Positions 23,129 through 32,918 of a stretch of DNA of 64,000 nucleotides are shown piece after piece; the first letter of the stretch is position 1, and each line of letters begins with the position of its first letter. The position numbers were made by a program, and so were the translations under genes. Source of the DNA: a bacterium (GTDB lineage: Bacteria > Desulfobacterota > Binatia > HRBIN30 > CADEER01); assembly GCA_030430165.1 (NCBI GenBank), contig JAUIGL010000004.1, forward strand, positions 1-64,000, in the 5' to 3' direction. Below the pieces are notes generated by a model, which had not been told where the DNA came from, ran no database searches, and was given only the letters and a program-made list of their open reading frames with translations.

Positions 23129-25164
23129 AGAGCCTCTGGTCGGACGAAGAAGCGGCGCAGTTTCGCGATTGCTACGCCGGCGCCGGCGAAGATCTGGCGC
23201 TGCGTGTGTACTCGTCGCGGCTGCTCGGGCGCGAGCCCCGGCTGGTGATCCACGGCGGCGGCAACACCTCGGTAAAGACTGCGCTCGCCGACCAACTGGG
23301 CGATCCGGTCGAGGTGCTCTGCGTCAAGGGAAGCGGCTGGGATCTCGGCGACATCGAGCCGGCCGGGCTGCCGGCGGTGCGGCTCGATCCGATCCGTGCC
23401 CTCGCCAAGCTGCCGGCTCTCTCCGACGAGGAGATGGTCAACGCGCAGCGCATCAACTTGCTCGACGCCTCGGCGCCGAACCCGTCGGTGGAGACGTTGC
23501 TGCACGCTTTCCTGCCGCACAAGTACGTCGACCACACGCACGCCAACGCGGTTCTCACCCTGACCGATCAGGCCAATGGCGACGACCTCTGTCGCGAGGT
23601 CTATGGCGACCGCATGGGCTACGTGCCCTACATCATGCCGGGCTTTGCCCTCGCCAAGAAGGCGAAGGAAGTGTTCGACGCGGCGCCGGATGTCGAAGGG
23701 CTGGTGCTGCTCAAGCACGGTGTGTTCACCTTCGGCGAGACCGCCGAGGAGTCGTACCGTCGCATGATCGAGATGACGACGCTGGCCGAGGAGGCGATCG
23801 AGCGGCGCCGTTCGAAGAGCTTTGCGGCGGCTTCCCTGCCGGCGCGGATTGCGTCGGTTGCTGAGGTGGCGCCGCTCCTGCGCGGACTCTGCGCATCGGA
23901 CGCGCAGGGAGCCGGCCAGAGGGTGATTCTCGATCATCGCGCCAGCGATCAGGTTCTCACCTACGTCGGCGCCGAAGGCATCGACCGTTTCAGTCAGCAG
24001 GGGACGGTGACGCCGGATCACGTGATCCGCACCAAGCCCAAGCCGCTGCTGGTGCCGGCGCCCGATGCCGATGATCTCGGGGGCTTTCGCGAAGCCGCGG
24101 CGCGCGCGGTCGAGGGCTACGTCGCCGACTACCACGCCTACTTCGAACGCAACAACGCCGGGCAGGCGACGCCGCGCACCGAGCTCGATCCGATGCCGCG
24201 GGTGATCCTGGTTCCGGGAGTCGGGCTGTTCGGCATCGGCAAGTCGAAAAAGACGGCTGCGATCGCTGCCGACCTCGCCGAGACCAACGTCGCGGTGATC
24301 AGCGACGCCGAGTCGATCGGGCAGTACGAAGTGATTCCCGAATCCGACATCTTCGACATCGAGTACTGGTCGCTCGAGCAAGCCAAGCTGGGCAAGGCGG
24401 TCGAGGCGCCACTGCAGCGCCAGATCGCTGTGGTGACCGGCGCGGGGTCGGGGATCGGCGCGGCGACGGCACGCCTCTTCGCCCGACAGGGGGCGGAGGT
24501 GGCGGTGGTCGATCGCGACCTCGAGTCGGCGGCGGCGGTGGCGCGCGAGATCGGCGGCACGGCGATCGCCTGTGACGTAACCGACGGCGCGGCCGTCGCG
24601 GCGGCTTTCGACAAGATCGCGGCGACCTACGGTGGCGTCGACATCGTCGTCTCCAACGCCGGCGCCGCCTGGCAAGGCCGGATCGGCGAGGTCGATGCAT
24701 CGGTGCTGCGCGAGAGCTTCGAGCTCAATTTTTTCGCCCACCAGTCGGTGGCGCAGGCGGCGACCCGCATCATGCTGGCGCAGGGGACGGGTGGTTGCCT
24801 GCTCTTCAATACCTCGAAGCAGGCGGTCAATCCGGGGCGCAACTTCGGTCCGTACGGCTTGCCCAAGGCGGCGACGCTGTCGTTGATGCGCCAGTACGCG
24901 CTCGAGTACGGCGTTGACGGCATTCGCGCCAACGCCGTCAACGCCGATCGCATCCGCTCGGGACTGCTCACCGACGAGATGGTCGAAGCCCGCGCCGAGG
25001 CGCGCGGAGTGAGCCGTGAAGAATACCTGTCGGGCAACTTGCTCGGACGCGAGGTTCTCGCGGAAGATGTCGCGCAAGCGTTCTTCCACCTCGCCGTGGC
25101 TGAGAAGACTACCGCCGCGGTGCTGACGGTCGACGGAGGCAACATCGAGGCGGCGCTGCGCTGA
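23125..25164 (+). CDS. Bifunctional class II aldolase/short-chain dehydrogenase fusion
   Basis: From GTG 23125 the protein has 679 residues. The N-terminal aldolase domain has HGGGNTS (about 43-49), GSGWDL, a catalytic glutamate in [10 protein letters not shown] and zinc ligands in DHTHANA (about 136-142). The C-terminal short-chain dehydrogenase begins near 433 with VTGAGSGIG, has NAGAAW, an NTSKQA serine and YGLPK as the catalytic YxxxK (577-581), and ends in [13 protein letters not shown]. The architecture is that of bifunctional rhamnulose-1-phosphate aldolase/lactaldehyde dehydrogenases. Overlap with mtnA suggests instead that it cleaves methylthioribulose 1-phosphate (or 5-deoxyribulose 1-phosphate) to dihydroxyacetone phosphate and an aldehyde, then converts the aldehyde. 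That is inference. Confidence 0.9.
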   Translation: MKSLWSDEEAAQFRDCYAGAGEDLALRVYSSRLLGREPRLVIHGGGNTSVKTALADQLGDPVEVLCVKGSGWDLGDIEPAGLPAVRLDPIRALAKLPALSDEEMVNAQRINLLDASAPNPSVETLLHAFLPHKYVDHTHANAVLTLTDQANGDDLCREVYGDRMGYVPYIMPGFALAKKAKEVFDAAPDVEGLVLLKHGVFTFGETAEESYRRMIEMTTLAEEAIERRRSKSFAAASLPARIASVAEVAPLLRGLCASDAQGAGQRVILDHRASDQVLTYVGAEGIDRFSQQGTVTPDHVIRTKPKPLLVPAPDADDLGGFREAAARAVEGYVADYHAYFERNNAGQATPRTELDPMPRVILVPGVGLFGIGKSKKTAAIAADLAETNVAVISDAESIGQYEVIPESDIFDIEYWSLEQAKLGKAVEAPLQRQIAVVTGAGSGIGAATARLFARQGAEVAVVDRDLESAAAVAREIGGTAIACDVTDGAAVAAAFDKIAATYGGVDIVVSNAGAAWQGRIGEVDASVLRESFELNFFAHQSVAQAATRIMLAQGTGGCLLFNTSKQAVNPGRNFGPYGLPKAATLSLMRQYALEYGVDGIRANAVNADRIRSGLLTDEMVEARAEARGVSREEYLSGNLLGREVLAEDVAQAFFHLAVAEKTTAAVLTVDGGNIEAALR

Positions 25165-25401
25165 GGCTCCACTCGAGGCGCAGGTGGAGGACAGAGAGAA
25201 GATTATTCTCGCGCCAAGACGCCAAGGCGCCAAGAAAGGATTATTAGGATCTCGCGTCCGCGAGGCAGAAACCCGAAGAAGGCCGACCACCCCTAGATCC
25301 CAGCTCCCAGCTCCCAGATCCTATCCAATCATCCAGCGGCGTGACCGAATGAGCCACCGAATCAACAGTTCACAGCCAACTAACTTGCCCGCGAACGGCT
25401 A
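25165..25401. repeat. Intergenic repeats between the aldolase fusion and the monooxygenase gene
   Basis: The gap contains GCGCCAAGACGCCAAGGCGC followed by CAAGAAAGG (25211-25240), a common dispersed repeat type. An inverted G-rich element (25283-25323; on the minus strand GGATCTGGGAGCTGGGAGC, then GGGATCTAGGGGTGGTCGG) matches the trkH/pepA downstream family. I see no gene. Confidence 0.55.
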
Positions 25402-26934
25402 ATGGTACAGATTGGTACAATGACAGTGGATTTCGACGTTGTCGTAGTTGGAGCAGGGATTTCCGGGATCGGCGCCGGCCACCATCTGCAGAGCAAGTGT
25501 CCGGGGCGTTCCTTCGTGATTCTCGAGGGGCGCGACCGGCTCGGGGGGACCTGGGATTTGTTTCGCTATCCGGGGATTCGGTCGGATTCGGATATGTACA
25601 CCCTCGGCTACTCCTTCAAGCCGTGGACCAATCCGAAGGCGATCGCCGACGGCGCGTCGATTCTCGAGTACCTCGAAGAGACCGCGCGCGAGAACCATCT
25701 CGAGGACAAGATTCGCTACGGCCACAAGGTGAAGCGCGCCGAATGGTCGAGCGAGGACGCGTGCTGGACGGTCGAGGCCGAGCGTACCGACAGCGGCGAG
25801 ACGGTCCACTTCACCTGCAGCTTCCTCTTCATGTGCAGCGGCTACTACCGCTACGAGGCCGGCTACACGCCCGAGTTCGCCGGGCGCGACGACTTCGAGG
25901 GGCGAATCGTTCACCCGCAGAAGTGGACCGAAGACATCGACTACGAAGACAAGCGGGTGGTGGTCATCGGCAGCGGCGCCACCGCCGTCACCCTGATTCC
26001 GGAGCTGGCAAAGAAGGCGGCGCACGTCACCATGTTGCAACGCTCGCCGACCTATATGGTGGCGCGGCCGGACGTCGACGGCATCGCCAACGGCCTGCGC
26101 CGCTGGTTGCCGGAGCGGATCGCCTACGGCATCACGCGCTGGAAGAACGTTCTTCTGAACATGTTCTTCTTCAACCTCTCGCGGCGTCGCCCGAAGCTGG
26201 TCAAGAAAGCGATTCTCGACCAGGTGAGCAAGGAGCTGGGGCCGGACTACGACGTCGCGACCCACTTCAAGCCGCGCTACAACCCATGGGATCAGCGCAT
26301 GTGTCTGGTTCCCAACGGCGATCTCTTCGCCGCGGTTCGGGAAGGGCATGCCTCGGTGGTGACCGACGAGATCGATCACTTCACGGCCAAGGGTATTGCT
26401 CTCAAGTCGGGCGGCGAGCTCGAGGCCGATTTGGTCGTCACCGCGACCGGGCTGCAGCTGCAGACGCTCGGCGGCCTCGAGATGGTGGTCGACGGCGAGC
26501 CGGTCGTGACCGGCGAGAAGATGAGCTACAAGGCGATGATGCTCAGCGACGTGCCGAACATGGCGTCGTCGATGGGCTACACCAACGCGTCGTGGACGCT
26601 CAAGTGCGACCTCACCTGCGACTACGTCTGCCGCCTGCTCAACTACATGGAGAAGCACGGCTACGACCGCTGCACGCCGCGCCAGAACGACCCGACGGTT
26701 CGCGCCGAGCCCTGGGTCGACTTCTCGTCGGGCTACATCCAGCGTTCGCTGCACCTGTTCCCCAAGCAGGGCTCGAAGAAGCCGTGGCGGCTCGACCAGA
26801 ACTACCTGCTCGACATCGTCAACCTCGGCATGGGCCGGGTCGACGACGGAGTGATGGAGTTCGCCTCGACCGCGGACGACCGCACCGCCGAGCCGGCGGT
26901 GGCGATGACCGATCAGCCGGCCGCAGCCGGCTAG
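25402..26934 (+). CDS. FAD-dependent Baeyer-Villiger-type monooxygenase
   Basis: About 510 residues. FAD site GAGISGIGAG is near the start, then FVILEGRDRLGGTWDLFRYP, a class B flavin monooxygenase pattern. The NADPH site is GSGATAVTL near residue 190. The Baeyer-Villiger fingerprint region reads FEGRIVHPQKWTED, close to FxGxxxHxxxW. SYKAMMLSDVPNMASSMGYTNASW is EthA-like when read in two parts (SYKAMMLSD; GYTNASW). These enzymes insert oxygen into ketones or oxidise sulfur compounds. ATG 25420 (MTVDFDVVVVGAG) matches relatives better than 25402 but neither has a clear ribosome site. The stop lies in a short hairpin. Confidence 0.9.
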   Translation: MVQIGTMTVDFDVVVVGAGISGIGAGHHLQSKCPGRSFVILEGRDRLGGTWDLFRYPGIRSDSDMYTLGYSFKPWTNPKAIADGASILEYLEETARENHLEDKIRYGHKVKRAEWSSEDACWTVEAERTDSGETVHFTCSFLFMCSGYYRYEAGYTPEFAGRDDFEGRIVHPQKWTEDIDYEDKRVVVIGSGATAVTLIPELAKKAAHVTMLQRSPTYMVARPDVDGIANGLRRWLPERIAYGITRWKNVLLNMFFFNLSRRRPKLVKKAILDQVSKELGPDYDVATHFKPRYNPWDQRMCLVPNGDLFAAVREGHASVVTDEIDHFTAKGIALKSGGELEADLVVTATGLQLQTLGGLEMVVDGEPVVTGEKMSYKAMMLSDVPNMASSMGYTNASWTLKCDLTCDYVCRLLNYMEKHGYDRCTPRQNDPTVRAEPWVDFSSGYIQRSLHLFPKQGSKKPWRLDQNYLLDIVNLGMGRVDDGVMEFASTADDRTAEPAVAMTDQPAAAG

Positions 26935-27212
26935 CCCCGAAGAAACACGCGGCTCGTCGACGTCATCCCGGCGAAAGAGGCTGTCAGGGTGGATTCCGGC
27001 TTTCGCCGGAATGACGGGGGTGGCGGGAGTGCGGTGGCGGACACATGAAATCGGGCACCCGCAACCGAGGTTCAAGCTAGCCCGGCCGCCTGCGTGCCGC
27101 CGGATCATTCGGTGCGAGAAACGCCCGCCAACCGGGTAGTCGCGTCAGCGACCACCACCCTTTGCCTGTGCCTATGCCCATGCCTCTGCCTACGAGCAAA
27201 GCGAGTTTCAGG
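26915..27212. repeat. Repeat-rich gap downstream of the monooxygenase gene
   Basis: A 7-bp hairpin (26915-26932) touches the monooxygenase stop. An inverted element follows, with GTCATCCCGGCGAAAG facing GGCTTTCGCCGGAATGAC (26964-27015), a dispersed repeat type seen in many proteobacteria. Nearer the convergent gene, GTCGCGTCAGCGAC, CACCACCC and CTGTGCCTATGCCCATGCC (27130-27195) form a C-rich block; on the minus strand it reads as a purine-rich run, GGGTGGTGG and hairpin. No gene was found. Confidence 0.55.
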
Positions 27213-29423
27213 CTAGGACTTGCCCCGGGGGCGGCGTTTGCGGCGGGCGCGGATTCGTTCGACGGAGACCGGCGAGGCGACTGCCGCACCGTCGAACGGG
27301 CGGTCGCGCTGAACCAATCCGACGGTGAGCTCGTACTCGCCGTCGAAACGCGGCGCCCTCGGGTGCAGGGTGGTGCGTAGCGACTCGCCCGCTGCCAGGT
27401 CGAAGGGCAAGGGGATCTGCTCGACGGTGGGCGCCGGACCGGGATTGGCCAGCGACTCCCAGCGCACCACGAAGAACACGCGCCGGTCGTCGTACGGCGC
27501 GAGCCCGGGCCACGCATCTGGGCCCGGATTGCGCACCTCGACGTCGATGGCGCGGGTCAGCCGAGTGCTCGCCGCGCTCGGTGGGGTGCCGACGAACTCG
27601 ACCTGCGCGGCGCGCGAAGACAGCGGCGCGAGCGAGGTGCCGCTCAGCGTCGTGCTGGATTCGAGATCGGGATCGAGCAGGCCGTGCATCAGGTCGGCCG
27701 CGAGCGGGTCCTCGACCTGATAGAGACGGTCGCTGCCGAATCGATCGATCAGGGTGAGCCCGCGCGGCGTTTCCCACCGGCGCAACTCGGCTGGTCGCAG
27801 GCGGTCGTCGTGGACGACGACGTAGCGCACCCCGCTCAGTCTCTGCAGCGCGCGCAGCGCGCGGCGGTCGGGCAATGCCTGGACGATGCGCATCAGCTCG
27901 GCGGTGGACGGTGGTACGTAGCCTGTGAAGCCATTGAGGATCGGCTGCCAGTGGTAGGTGCTGAGGAAGACGTACAGACTCTCGACCCGCTGCTGGCGAA
28001 TGCCGCGCTCGAGCCCGGCGGGAATCTCCAGCACCGGTCCCGGCTCGAGATTGGCGAGTGCGCGATACACGGGTGGTACCGAGCTTCCGGTGGGCAGCCG
28101 CAGGCGCGCGAAGCTGCGGTCGAGAAAGCCGAAGTCGAGCCAGGTCAGTACCACAGCGGCGGCGACTGCGACGGCGGTGATCGCGTTGCCGGCGCGGCTG
28201 CGGGTCTGGATCGCGTGCAGGCCGAGCCCGGCGAGCACGGCGGTCGCGAAGACTACGCCGAGCGCGAACCGCGCCGGCGCCCGCATCGACGCGAACCCAG
28301 GCAGGGACAGTAGCCATTCGTACAGCGGGGGAAGCCAAACGCCTTCGAAGTTGCCGTCCAGACCAGTGGCGAGGACGCCGCACAGCAACAGCCCGAGGAG
28401 TACGCCGAAGGCGCGGCGCCGGCGCAGCGGATCATCCGGAACGCGCAGCGCCAGAGCGGCGACGGCGAAGAGAACCGGCAACAATCCGAGGTAGTACCCT
28501 TGGCTTAGCACCGGCAGATCGAACACCGCCGGGGAGTAGAGATACTCGGCCCAGGTTCGATGCGTCATGGTTTGCAGCCAGTCGGACTGACCGTGCTCGC
28601 GGATGCGTCCGCCGCTGATCTGCGACACGTAGGGCAGGGCGGTGGGTACGAATACGATCGCCGCGACCGTTGCCGCGACGGCGACGCGCGAGAGGAGTTG
28701 GATGAACCCGCCGCCGGGGCCTGCGTTCCACGGCGCCAGGGCGAGCGCGTAGGCAGCCAACAGACAGAGCGCGATGAAGGCGAGGTAGAACGAGCAGAGC
28801 ATCTGCATGCCGACCAGCAGGCCGAAGGCGGCGGCGTCGCCGAGGCGGCGCCGATCGATCATGCGGTCGAAATAGATGATGGCAATCGGCAGGTAGAACC
28901 AACCGATCGACTGCATCATGAAGGCGCGGTCGAGCTTGCCCGGGCTGGCGATCATGACCAGACCGGCTAAGCCGGCAGCGGCGCGCGAGCATCCCCAGTG
29001 GCGCAGCAGGGCGTAGAGTGCGGCGCCGGACAGTGCGAACGACGCCCACAGAGTCCAGTTGAGGGCGAACACCGGGTTGCCGGTCAGCCAGTAGGCAGGG
29101 GCGAAGAGCGGAACGTACCCCAGCATGTGCTCGGCAGCGGCAAGCGTGTCGTGGGCGGGGTGGAGGATGTTGGCTTCGAACAGACGCAGCGGGGCGCTGG
29201 TCAGCGCATGGGTGTCCCAAGAGAGCACCCAGGCGATCAAGTGCGTATCGGCGCCGCCGCGCGGTTGGGTGATGCTCTGATTCCACAGATCCGACAGCCC
29301 GGCGCCGAAGACGATGCGGGTCGCCAGGAACGCAGCGGCGAGGACGACCGCGCCCTCGATCAGAACCGCGCGTCGGTCGGCCGCGCCGGCGCGCGCCAAC
29401 ACGGCTTCAGGTTTGTCATCCAC
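27213..29423 (-). CDS. Large polytopic membrane protein, GT-C glycosyltransferase-like
   Basis: About 736 residues with roughly eleven membrane helices in the first two thirds and a soluble beta-rich C-terminal domain. The early loop (GGADTHLIAWVLSWDTHAL, with ILHPAHD) carries acidic residues where GT-C lipid-linked-sugar transferases have theirs. The C-terminal domain contains RYVVVHDDRL and paired beta strands, as in YfhO-like proteins. A glycosyl transfer to lipid or protein on the periplasmic side is plausible but not proven. GTG 29423 is chosen because the longer frame overlaps the divergent moxR start; it remains uncertain. Confidence 0.7.
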   Translation of the reverse strand: MDDKPEAVLARAGAADRRAVLIEGAVVLAAAFLATRIVFGAGLSDLWNQSITQPRGGADTHLIAWVLSWDTHALTSAPLRLFEANILHPAHDTLAAAEHMLGYVPLFAPAYWLTGNPVFALNWTLWASFALSGAALYALLRHWGCSRAAAGLAGLVMIASPGKLDRAFMMQSIGWFYLPIAIIYFDRMIDRRRLGDAAAFGLLVGMQMLCSFYLAFIALCLLAAYALALAPWNAGPGGGFIQLLSRVAVAATVAAIVFVPTALPYVSQISGGRIREHGQSDWLQTMTHRTWAEYLYSPAVFDLPVLSQGYYLGLLPVLFAVAALALRVPDDPLRRRRAFGVLLGLLLCGVLATGLDGNFEGVWLPPLYEWLLSLPGFASMRAPARFALGVVFATAVLAGLGLHAIQTRSRAGNAITAVAVAAAVVLTWLDFGFLDRSFARLRLPTGSSVPPVYRALANLEPGPVLEIPAGLERGIRQQRVESLYVFLSTYHWQPILNGFTGYVPPSTAELMRIVQALPDRRALRALQRLSGVRYVVVHDDRLRPAELRRWETPRGLTLIDRFGSDRLYQVEDPLAADLMHGLLDPDLESSTTLSGTSLAPLSSRAAQVEFVGTPPSAASTRLTRAIDVEVRNPGPDAWPGLAPYDDRRVFFVVRWESLANPGPAPTVEQIPLPFDLAAGESLRTTLHPRAPRFDGEYELTVGLVQRDRPFDGAAVASPVSVERIRARRKRRPRGKS

Positions 29424-29518
29424 GATCGGATCTATATCGTGGACGCGCGAGACGAGGCCACCCCAACCGCATCGCTCCGATCGCGGAGCGCGACCGCAGA
29501 GAGGAGCGCGCAGCGCAA

Positions 29519-30508
29519 ATGACGGCATTGGAATCGATTCTCCAGCTCCAGGCGCTGATGGAGCGCTCGATCATCGGCCAGGAGCGGGTGGTCGAGCGCT
29601 TGGTGATCGGCCTCCTGGCCAACGGCAACTTGCTGGTCGAAGGGCTTCCCGGCTTGGCCAAGACGCGGGCGATCAAGTCGATGGCAGGGCATCTGGTGGC
29701 CGATTTCAGTCGCATCCAGTTCACTCCGGACCTCCTGCCTTCGGACGTAACCGGCAACGAGGTCTACTACTCGAGCGACGGCAAGGGCGAGTTCCGCTTC
29801 GAGCCGGGGCCGATCTTCGCCAACATCGTCCTCGCCGACGAGATCAACCGCGCGCCGGCCAAGGTGCAGGCGGCCCTACTCGAAGCGATGGAGGAACGGC
29901 AGGTCACCGTGGCCGGCACGACGCACCAGCTGCCGCCGCTCTTCATGGTCATGGCGACGCAGAATCCGGTCGAGCAGGAGGGCACCTACCCGTTGCCGGA
30001 GGCGCAGCTCGATCGCTTCTTGATGCACGTCAACATCGAGTACCCGTCGGTCGAAGACGAGGTCGAGGTGGTGCGACTGGTGCGCGGCGAGGAGGTCGCG
30101 GCGGTCGCCGCGGAGGGGGCCGCGACGGCGCCTAAGGAGCCGGAGCGAGTCGAGCAGGCGGCTGTATTCGCCGCGCGCGAGCAGATCGGCGCGATCCAGG
30201 TCTCCGACGCGATCGACCGCTACATCGCCGACCTGGTCTACGCGACCCGCGAACCGGAACGATACAGCGAAGAGCTGGCGCAGTGGATCGACATCGGTGC
30301 CAGTCCGCGAGCGTCGCTCGCTCTCGACCGCTGCAGCCGGGTGCACGCGTGGCTGCAGAAGCGAGACTACGTCGACCCGGAAGACGTGCGCGCGGTCGTC
30401 CACGACGTCTTTCGCCATCGCTTGTCGATGTCGTACGAAGCCCAGGGCAAGGGGGTCAAAGCCGACGACGCGACCAGCCGGACCGTCGAGCTGGTCGCCT
30501 TGCCTTGA
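29519..30508 (+). CDS. moxR: MoxR-family AAA ATPase
   Basis: The 329-residue protein has Walker A LVEGLPGLAKT (residues 40-50), the MoxR sequences FTPDLLPSDVTG and EVYY, Walker B ANIVLADEINRAPAKVQAAL, sensor ATQNPVEQEGTYPLPEAQLDRF and a C-terminal lid domain. MoxR proteins act as chaperones with VWA proteins. It is first in a run of seven overlapping or closely spaced genes ending with BatD, a conserved arrangement linked with cell envelope integrity and stress or oxygen tolerance. Confidence 0.96.
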   Translation: MTALESILQLQALMERSIIGQERVVERLVIGLLANGNLLVEGLPGLAKTRAIKSMAGHLVADFSRIQFTPDLLPSDVTGNEVYYSSDGKGEFRFEPGPIFANIVLADEINRAPAKVQAALLEAMEERQVTVAGTTHQLPPLFMVMATQNPVEQEGTYPLPEAQLDRFLMHVNIEYPSVEDEVEVVRLVRGEEVAAVAAEGAATAPKEPERVEQAAVFAAREQIGAIQVSDAIDRYIADLVYATREPERYSEELAQWIDIGASPRASLALDRCSRVHAWLQKRDYVDPEDVRAVVHDVFRHRLSMSYEAQGKGVKADDATSRTVELVALP

Positions 30509-30515
30509 CGAGGCC

Positions 30516-31457
30516 GTGGTGTCGATCGATCCGCGAGTGCACGTCACCCTCGACCACCTGCGTGGTCTCGAAGGGGCCGCGCGCGGCTTGAGCTTTCTGC
30601 CGCAACAGCCGTCGCGCAGCGTGCTCAACGGTCGCCACGCGTCGCGACTGCGCGGCCGCGGCCTCAACTTCGAAGAGATTCGCAACTACCTGCCGGGAGA
30701 CGACATCCGTTCGATCGATTGGAAGGTGACCGCGCGCACCGGCGAGCCGCACGTGCGGGTGTTTACCGAAGAGCGCGACCGCCCGGCGCTGCTGGTGGTC
30801 GACCAACGGATGTCGATGTTTTTCGGGTCGCGGCTCAACATGAAGTCGGTCACCGCCGCCGAGGCTGCGACTCTCGCCGGATTCCGCATCTTGTCGGGCG
30901 GGGATCGGGTGGGCTCGATCGTCTTCGACGAAGAAGAGCTGGTCGCGTTGCGTCCGCAGCGCAGCCGTCGCGCCCTCTATGCCACCCTGGAGAACATCGC
31001 TCGCTTCAATGGAAGGCTCGAAGCGGGACGGCAGGTGCAGCGCCGGCTGGGTTCGTTCAACCGGGTGCTCGACGCCGTGACCCGCTTGGTCACCCACGAT
31101 CACCTGATCGTCCTGCTGAGCGACTGCGAGGGGATCGACGACGCCAGCCAACCGCGGCTGGCGGCGCTGTCCGCCCACAACGACGTCGTCATCGCCCTGG
31201 TCCACGACCCAATGGCGCGCCAGCTCGAGCCGCGCGGGCGGGTGGTGGTCAGCGATGGCCGGCTCCAGGTCGAGGTCGATCTCGACCGCGGCGCGACGCA
31301 CGAGGCGCTGGTCTCCTTTTCGAGCGGGCGGCTGCAGCGTGTGCTCGACTGGCAGAACCAGATCCAGCTCTCGGTCCTGCCACTGAGCGCCGGCGAGGCG
31401 ACTGCGCCGCAGCTGCGCCGCATGATGGGCCGGCTGGCGGTGCCGCGGGGCCGCTGA
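30516..31457 (+). CDS. DUF58 domain protein of the MoxR operon
   Basis: From GTG 30516 (a second GTG follows at 30519) the protein has about 313 residues. The DUF58 signature is present: RNYLPGDDIRSIDWKVTART, then RVFTEERD, and a degenerate VWA-like fold follows (LLVVDQRMSM, LIVLLSDCEGID). DUF58 proteins are standard partners of MoxR ATPases and possible metal-ion-dependent adhesion proteins. The gene begins seven bases after moxR and its stop overlaps the next start. Confidence 0.9.
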   Translation: MVSIDPRVHVTLDHLRGLEGAARGLSFLPQQPSRSVLNGRHASRLRGRGLNFEEIRNYLPGDDIRSIDWKVTARTGEPHVRVFTEERDRPALLVVDQRMSMFFGSRLNMKSVTAAEAATLAGFRILSGGDRVGSIVFDEEELVALRPQRSRRALYATLENIARFNGRLEAGRQVQRRLGSFNRVLDAVTRLVTHDHLIVLLSDCEGIDDASQPRLAALSAHNDVVIALVHDPMARQLEPRGRVVVSDGRLQVEVDLDRGATHEALVSFSSGRLQRVLDWQNQIQLSVLPLSAGEATAPQLRRMMGRLAVPRGR

Positions 31458-31942
31458 TGGAGGAGCTCGAAGGACTCAACCTGACCGAGCTGGTCGAGCG
31501 CATGGTCGCACCGATCGAGCCGCCGCCGGTCTCGCTGTGGCCGCAGACGATCGGCTGGTTGGTCGTCGCCGGGTTCGTTTGCGGCGTCGCGATGATTGTC
31601 GGGGCGCACGCGTGGGTACGGTATCGCCGCAACGCTTATCGCCGCGCCGCGCTGCGTGAGCTCGCGGCGATCGAAGCGGACAGTGCCGGTGACGCCCGGG
31701 CGCGTGCGGCGCGGGTTGCCGGCGTGGTCAAGCGCGCCGCCCTGGTCGCGTACCCGCGACCCGAGGTCGCGGGACTCTACGGCGCCGAGTGGCGCGCGTT
31801 CCTCGAGCGAAGCGCTGGCACCCGCCTCGACCCCGTCGGACTGGCGGGCTTTGGCGACGCAGCGTACCGCGACGGCACTGCAGCAGATCTGGCGCCGATG
31901 CTCGGCGTCGCCCGCGCCTGGATCGGAGGGCACGGTGGTTGA
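31457..31942 (+). CDS. DUF4381 membrane protein
   Basis: The 161-residue protein starts MEELEGLNLTELVERMVAPI, has one membrane helix (IGWLVVAGFVCGVAMIVGA) and a cytoplasmic helical tail. This is the DUF4381 pattern found between DUF58 and VWA genes in MoxR operons. Its start ATG overlaps the DUF58 stop by one base (TGATG), and its end overlaps the next gene by eight bases. It probably anchors part of the VWA complex. Confidence 0.85.
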   Translation: MEELEGLNLTELVERMVAPIEPPPVSLWPQTIGWLVVAGFVCGVAMIVGAHAWVRYRRNAYRRAALRELAAIEADSAGDARARAARVAGVVKRAALVAYPRPEVAGLYGAEWRAFLERSAGTRLDPVGLAGFGDAAYRDGTAADLAPMLGVARAWIGGHGG

Positions 31943-32918
31943 GCTGGCGCACCCGTGGTTGTTGCTGCTCCTGCCTCTGCCGTTGTTGGTTCGCTGGCTG
32001 GTGCCGCCGCACCGTGAGCAGTTGCCGGCAACGCGCATCCCGTTCTTCGCCGAGATCGCGGCGAGCATCGACCAACGTCCGGAGGAGGGCTCGGTGGTGG
32101 TACGCCGGCGTCCTCTTCAGATGGTGTTCCTGCTCTCGATCTGGTGCCTGGTAGTGGCGGCACTCGCCGACCCGCAGTGGGTGGGGGAGGCGGTCGTTCG
32201 CGAGGAACCGGCGCGCGACATGATGCTGGCAATCGATTTGTCCGGGTCGATGGATACCGTCGACTTCCCCGACGACGCCGGCAAACGCGAGCGCCGCCTG
32301 CGCGTCGTGCAGCGGGTGGTCGATCGCTTCGTCGCCGATCGCGAGGGTGATCGAATCGGTCTGATCGTGTTCGGCACCCGGCCCTATCTGCAATTGCCGT
32401 TCACCCGCGATCTCGACACCGCCCGCCAGCTGGTCGAGCTGATGGAAGTCTCGATGGCCGGGCCGCAAACTGCGATCGGCGACGCGATCGGCCTGGCGAT
32501 CAAGGCGTTCGAGGAGAGCGAGGTCGAGCAGCGGGTGCTGATCCTGCTCAGCGACGGCAACGACACCGCGAGTAAGATGACCCCACTCAACGCCGCGGCG
32601 ATCGCGCGCTCGAAGGGGCTGGCCATCTACACGATCGGCATTGGCGACCCGGAGGCATCGGGTGAGGACCGTGTCGACTTCGCCACGCTCGAGGAAGTGG
32701 CGAAGCGGGCCGATGGCGCGTTCTTCACCGCCGACGACGAGAACGGGCTATCGCAGGTCTACCGCCGGATCGACGGCCTGGCGCCGCAGCAAGTGCGCAG
32801 CCAGTCGTACCGGCCGCGGGTCTCGCTGGTGCACTGGCCGGCGGGAGCTGGGCTGTTTCTCGGCCTAGTGGCGACGGGAATCGGCTGGTGGCCAGGGCGA
32901 GGACGGCGGGTGCTATGA
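31935..32918 (+). CDS. VWA-domain membrane protein (BatA-like)
   Basis: The start is GTG 31935 with GGAGGG a few bases upstream; 327 residues. Two N-terminal membrane helices, then a VWA domain with an intact MIDAS (MLAIDLSGSMDT, the DxSxS motif), a TAIGDAIGLAI threonine and ILLSDGND. A C-terminal membrane helix follows (GAGLFLGLVATGIGWWP). BatA-like proteins expose the VWA domain to the periplasm and bind ligands through a divalent cation. Confidence 0.92.
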   Translation: MVELAHPWLLLLLPLPLLVRWLVPPHREQLPATRIPFFAEIAASIDQRPEEGSVVVRRRPLQMVFLLSIWCLVVAALADPQWVGEAVVREEPARDMMLAIDLSGSMDTVDFPDDAGKRERRLRVVQRVVDRFVADREGDRIGLIVFGTRPYLQLPFTRDLDTARQLVELMEVSMAGPQTAIGDAIGLAIKAFEESEVEQRVLILLSDGNDTASKMTPLNAAAIARSKGLAIYTIGIGDPEASGEDRVDFATLEEVAKRADGAFFTADDENGLSQVYRRIDGLAPQQVRSQSYRPRVSLVHWPAGAGLFLGLVATGIGWWPGRGRRVL

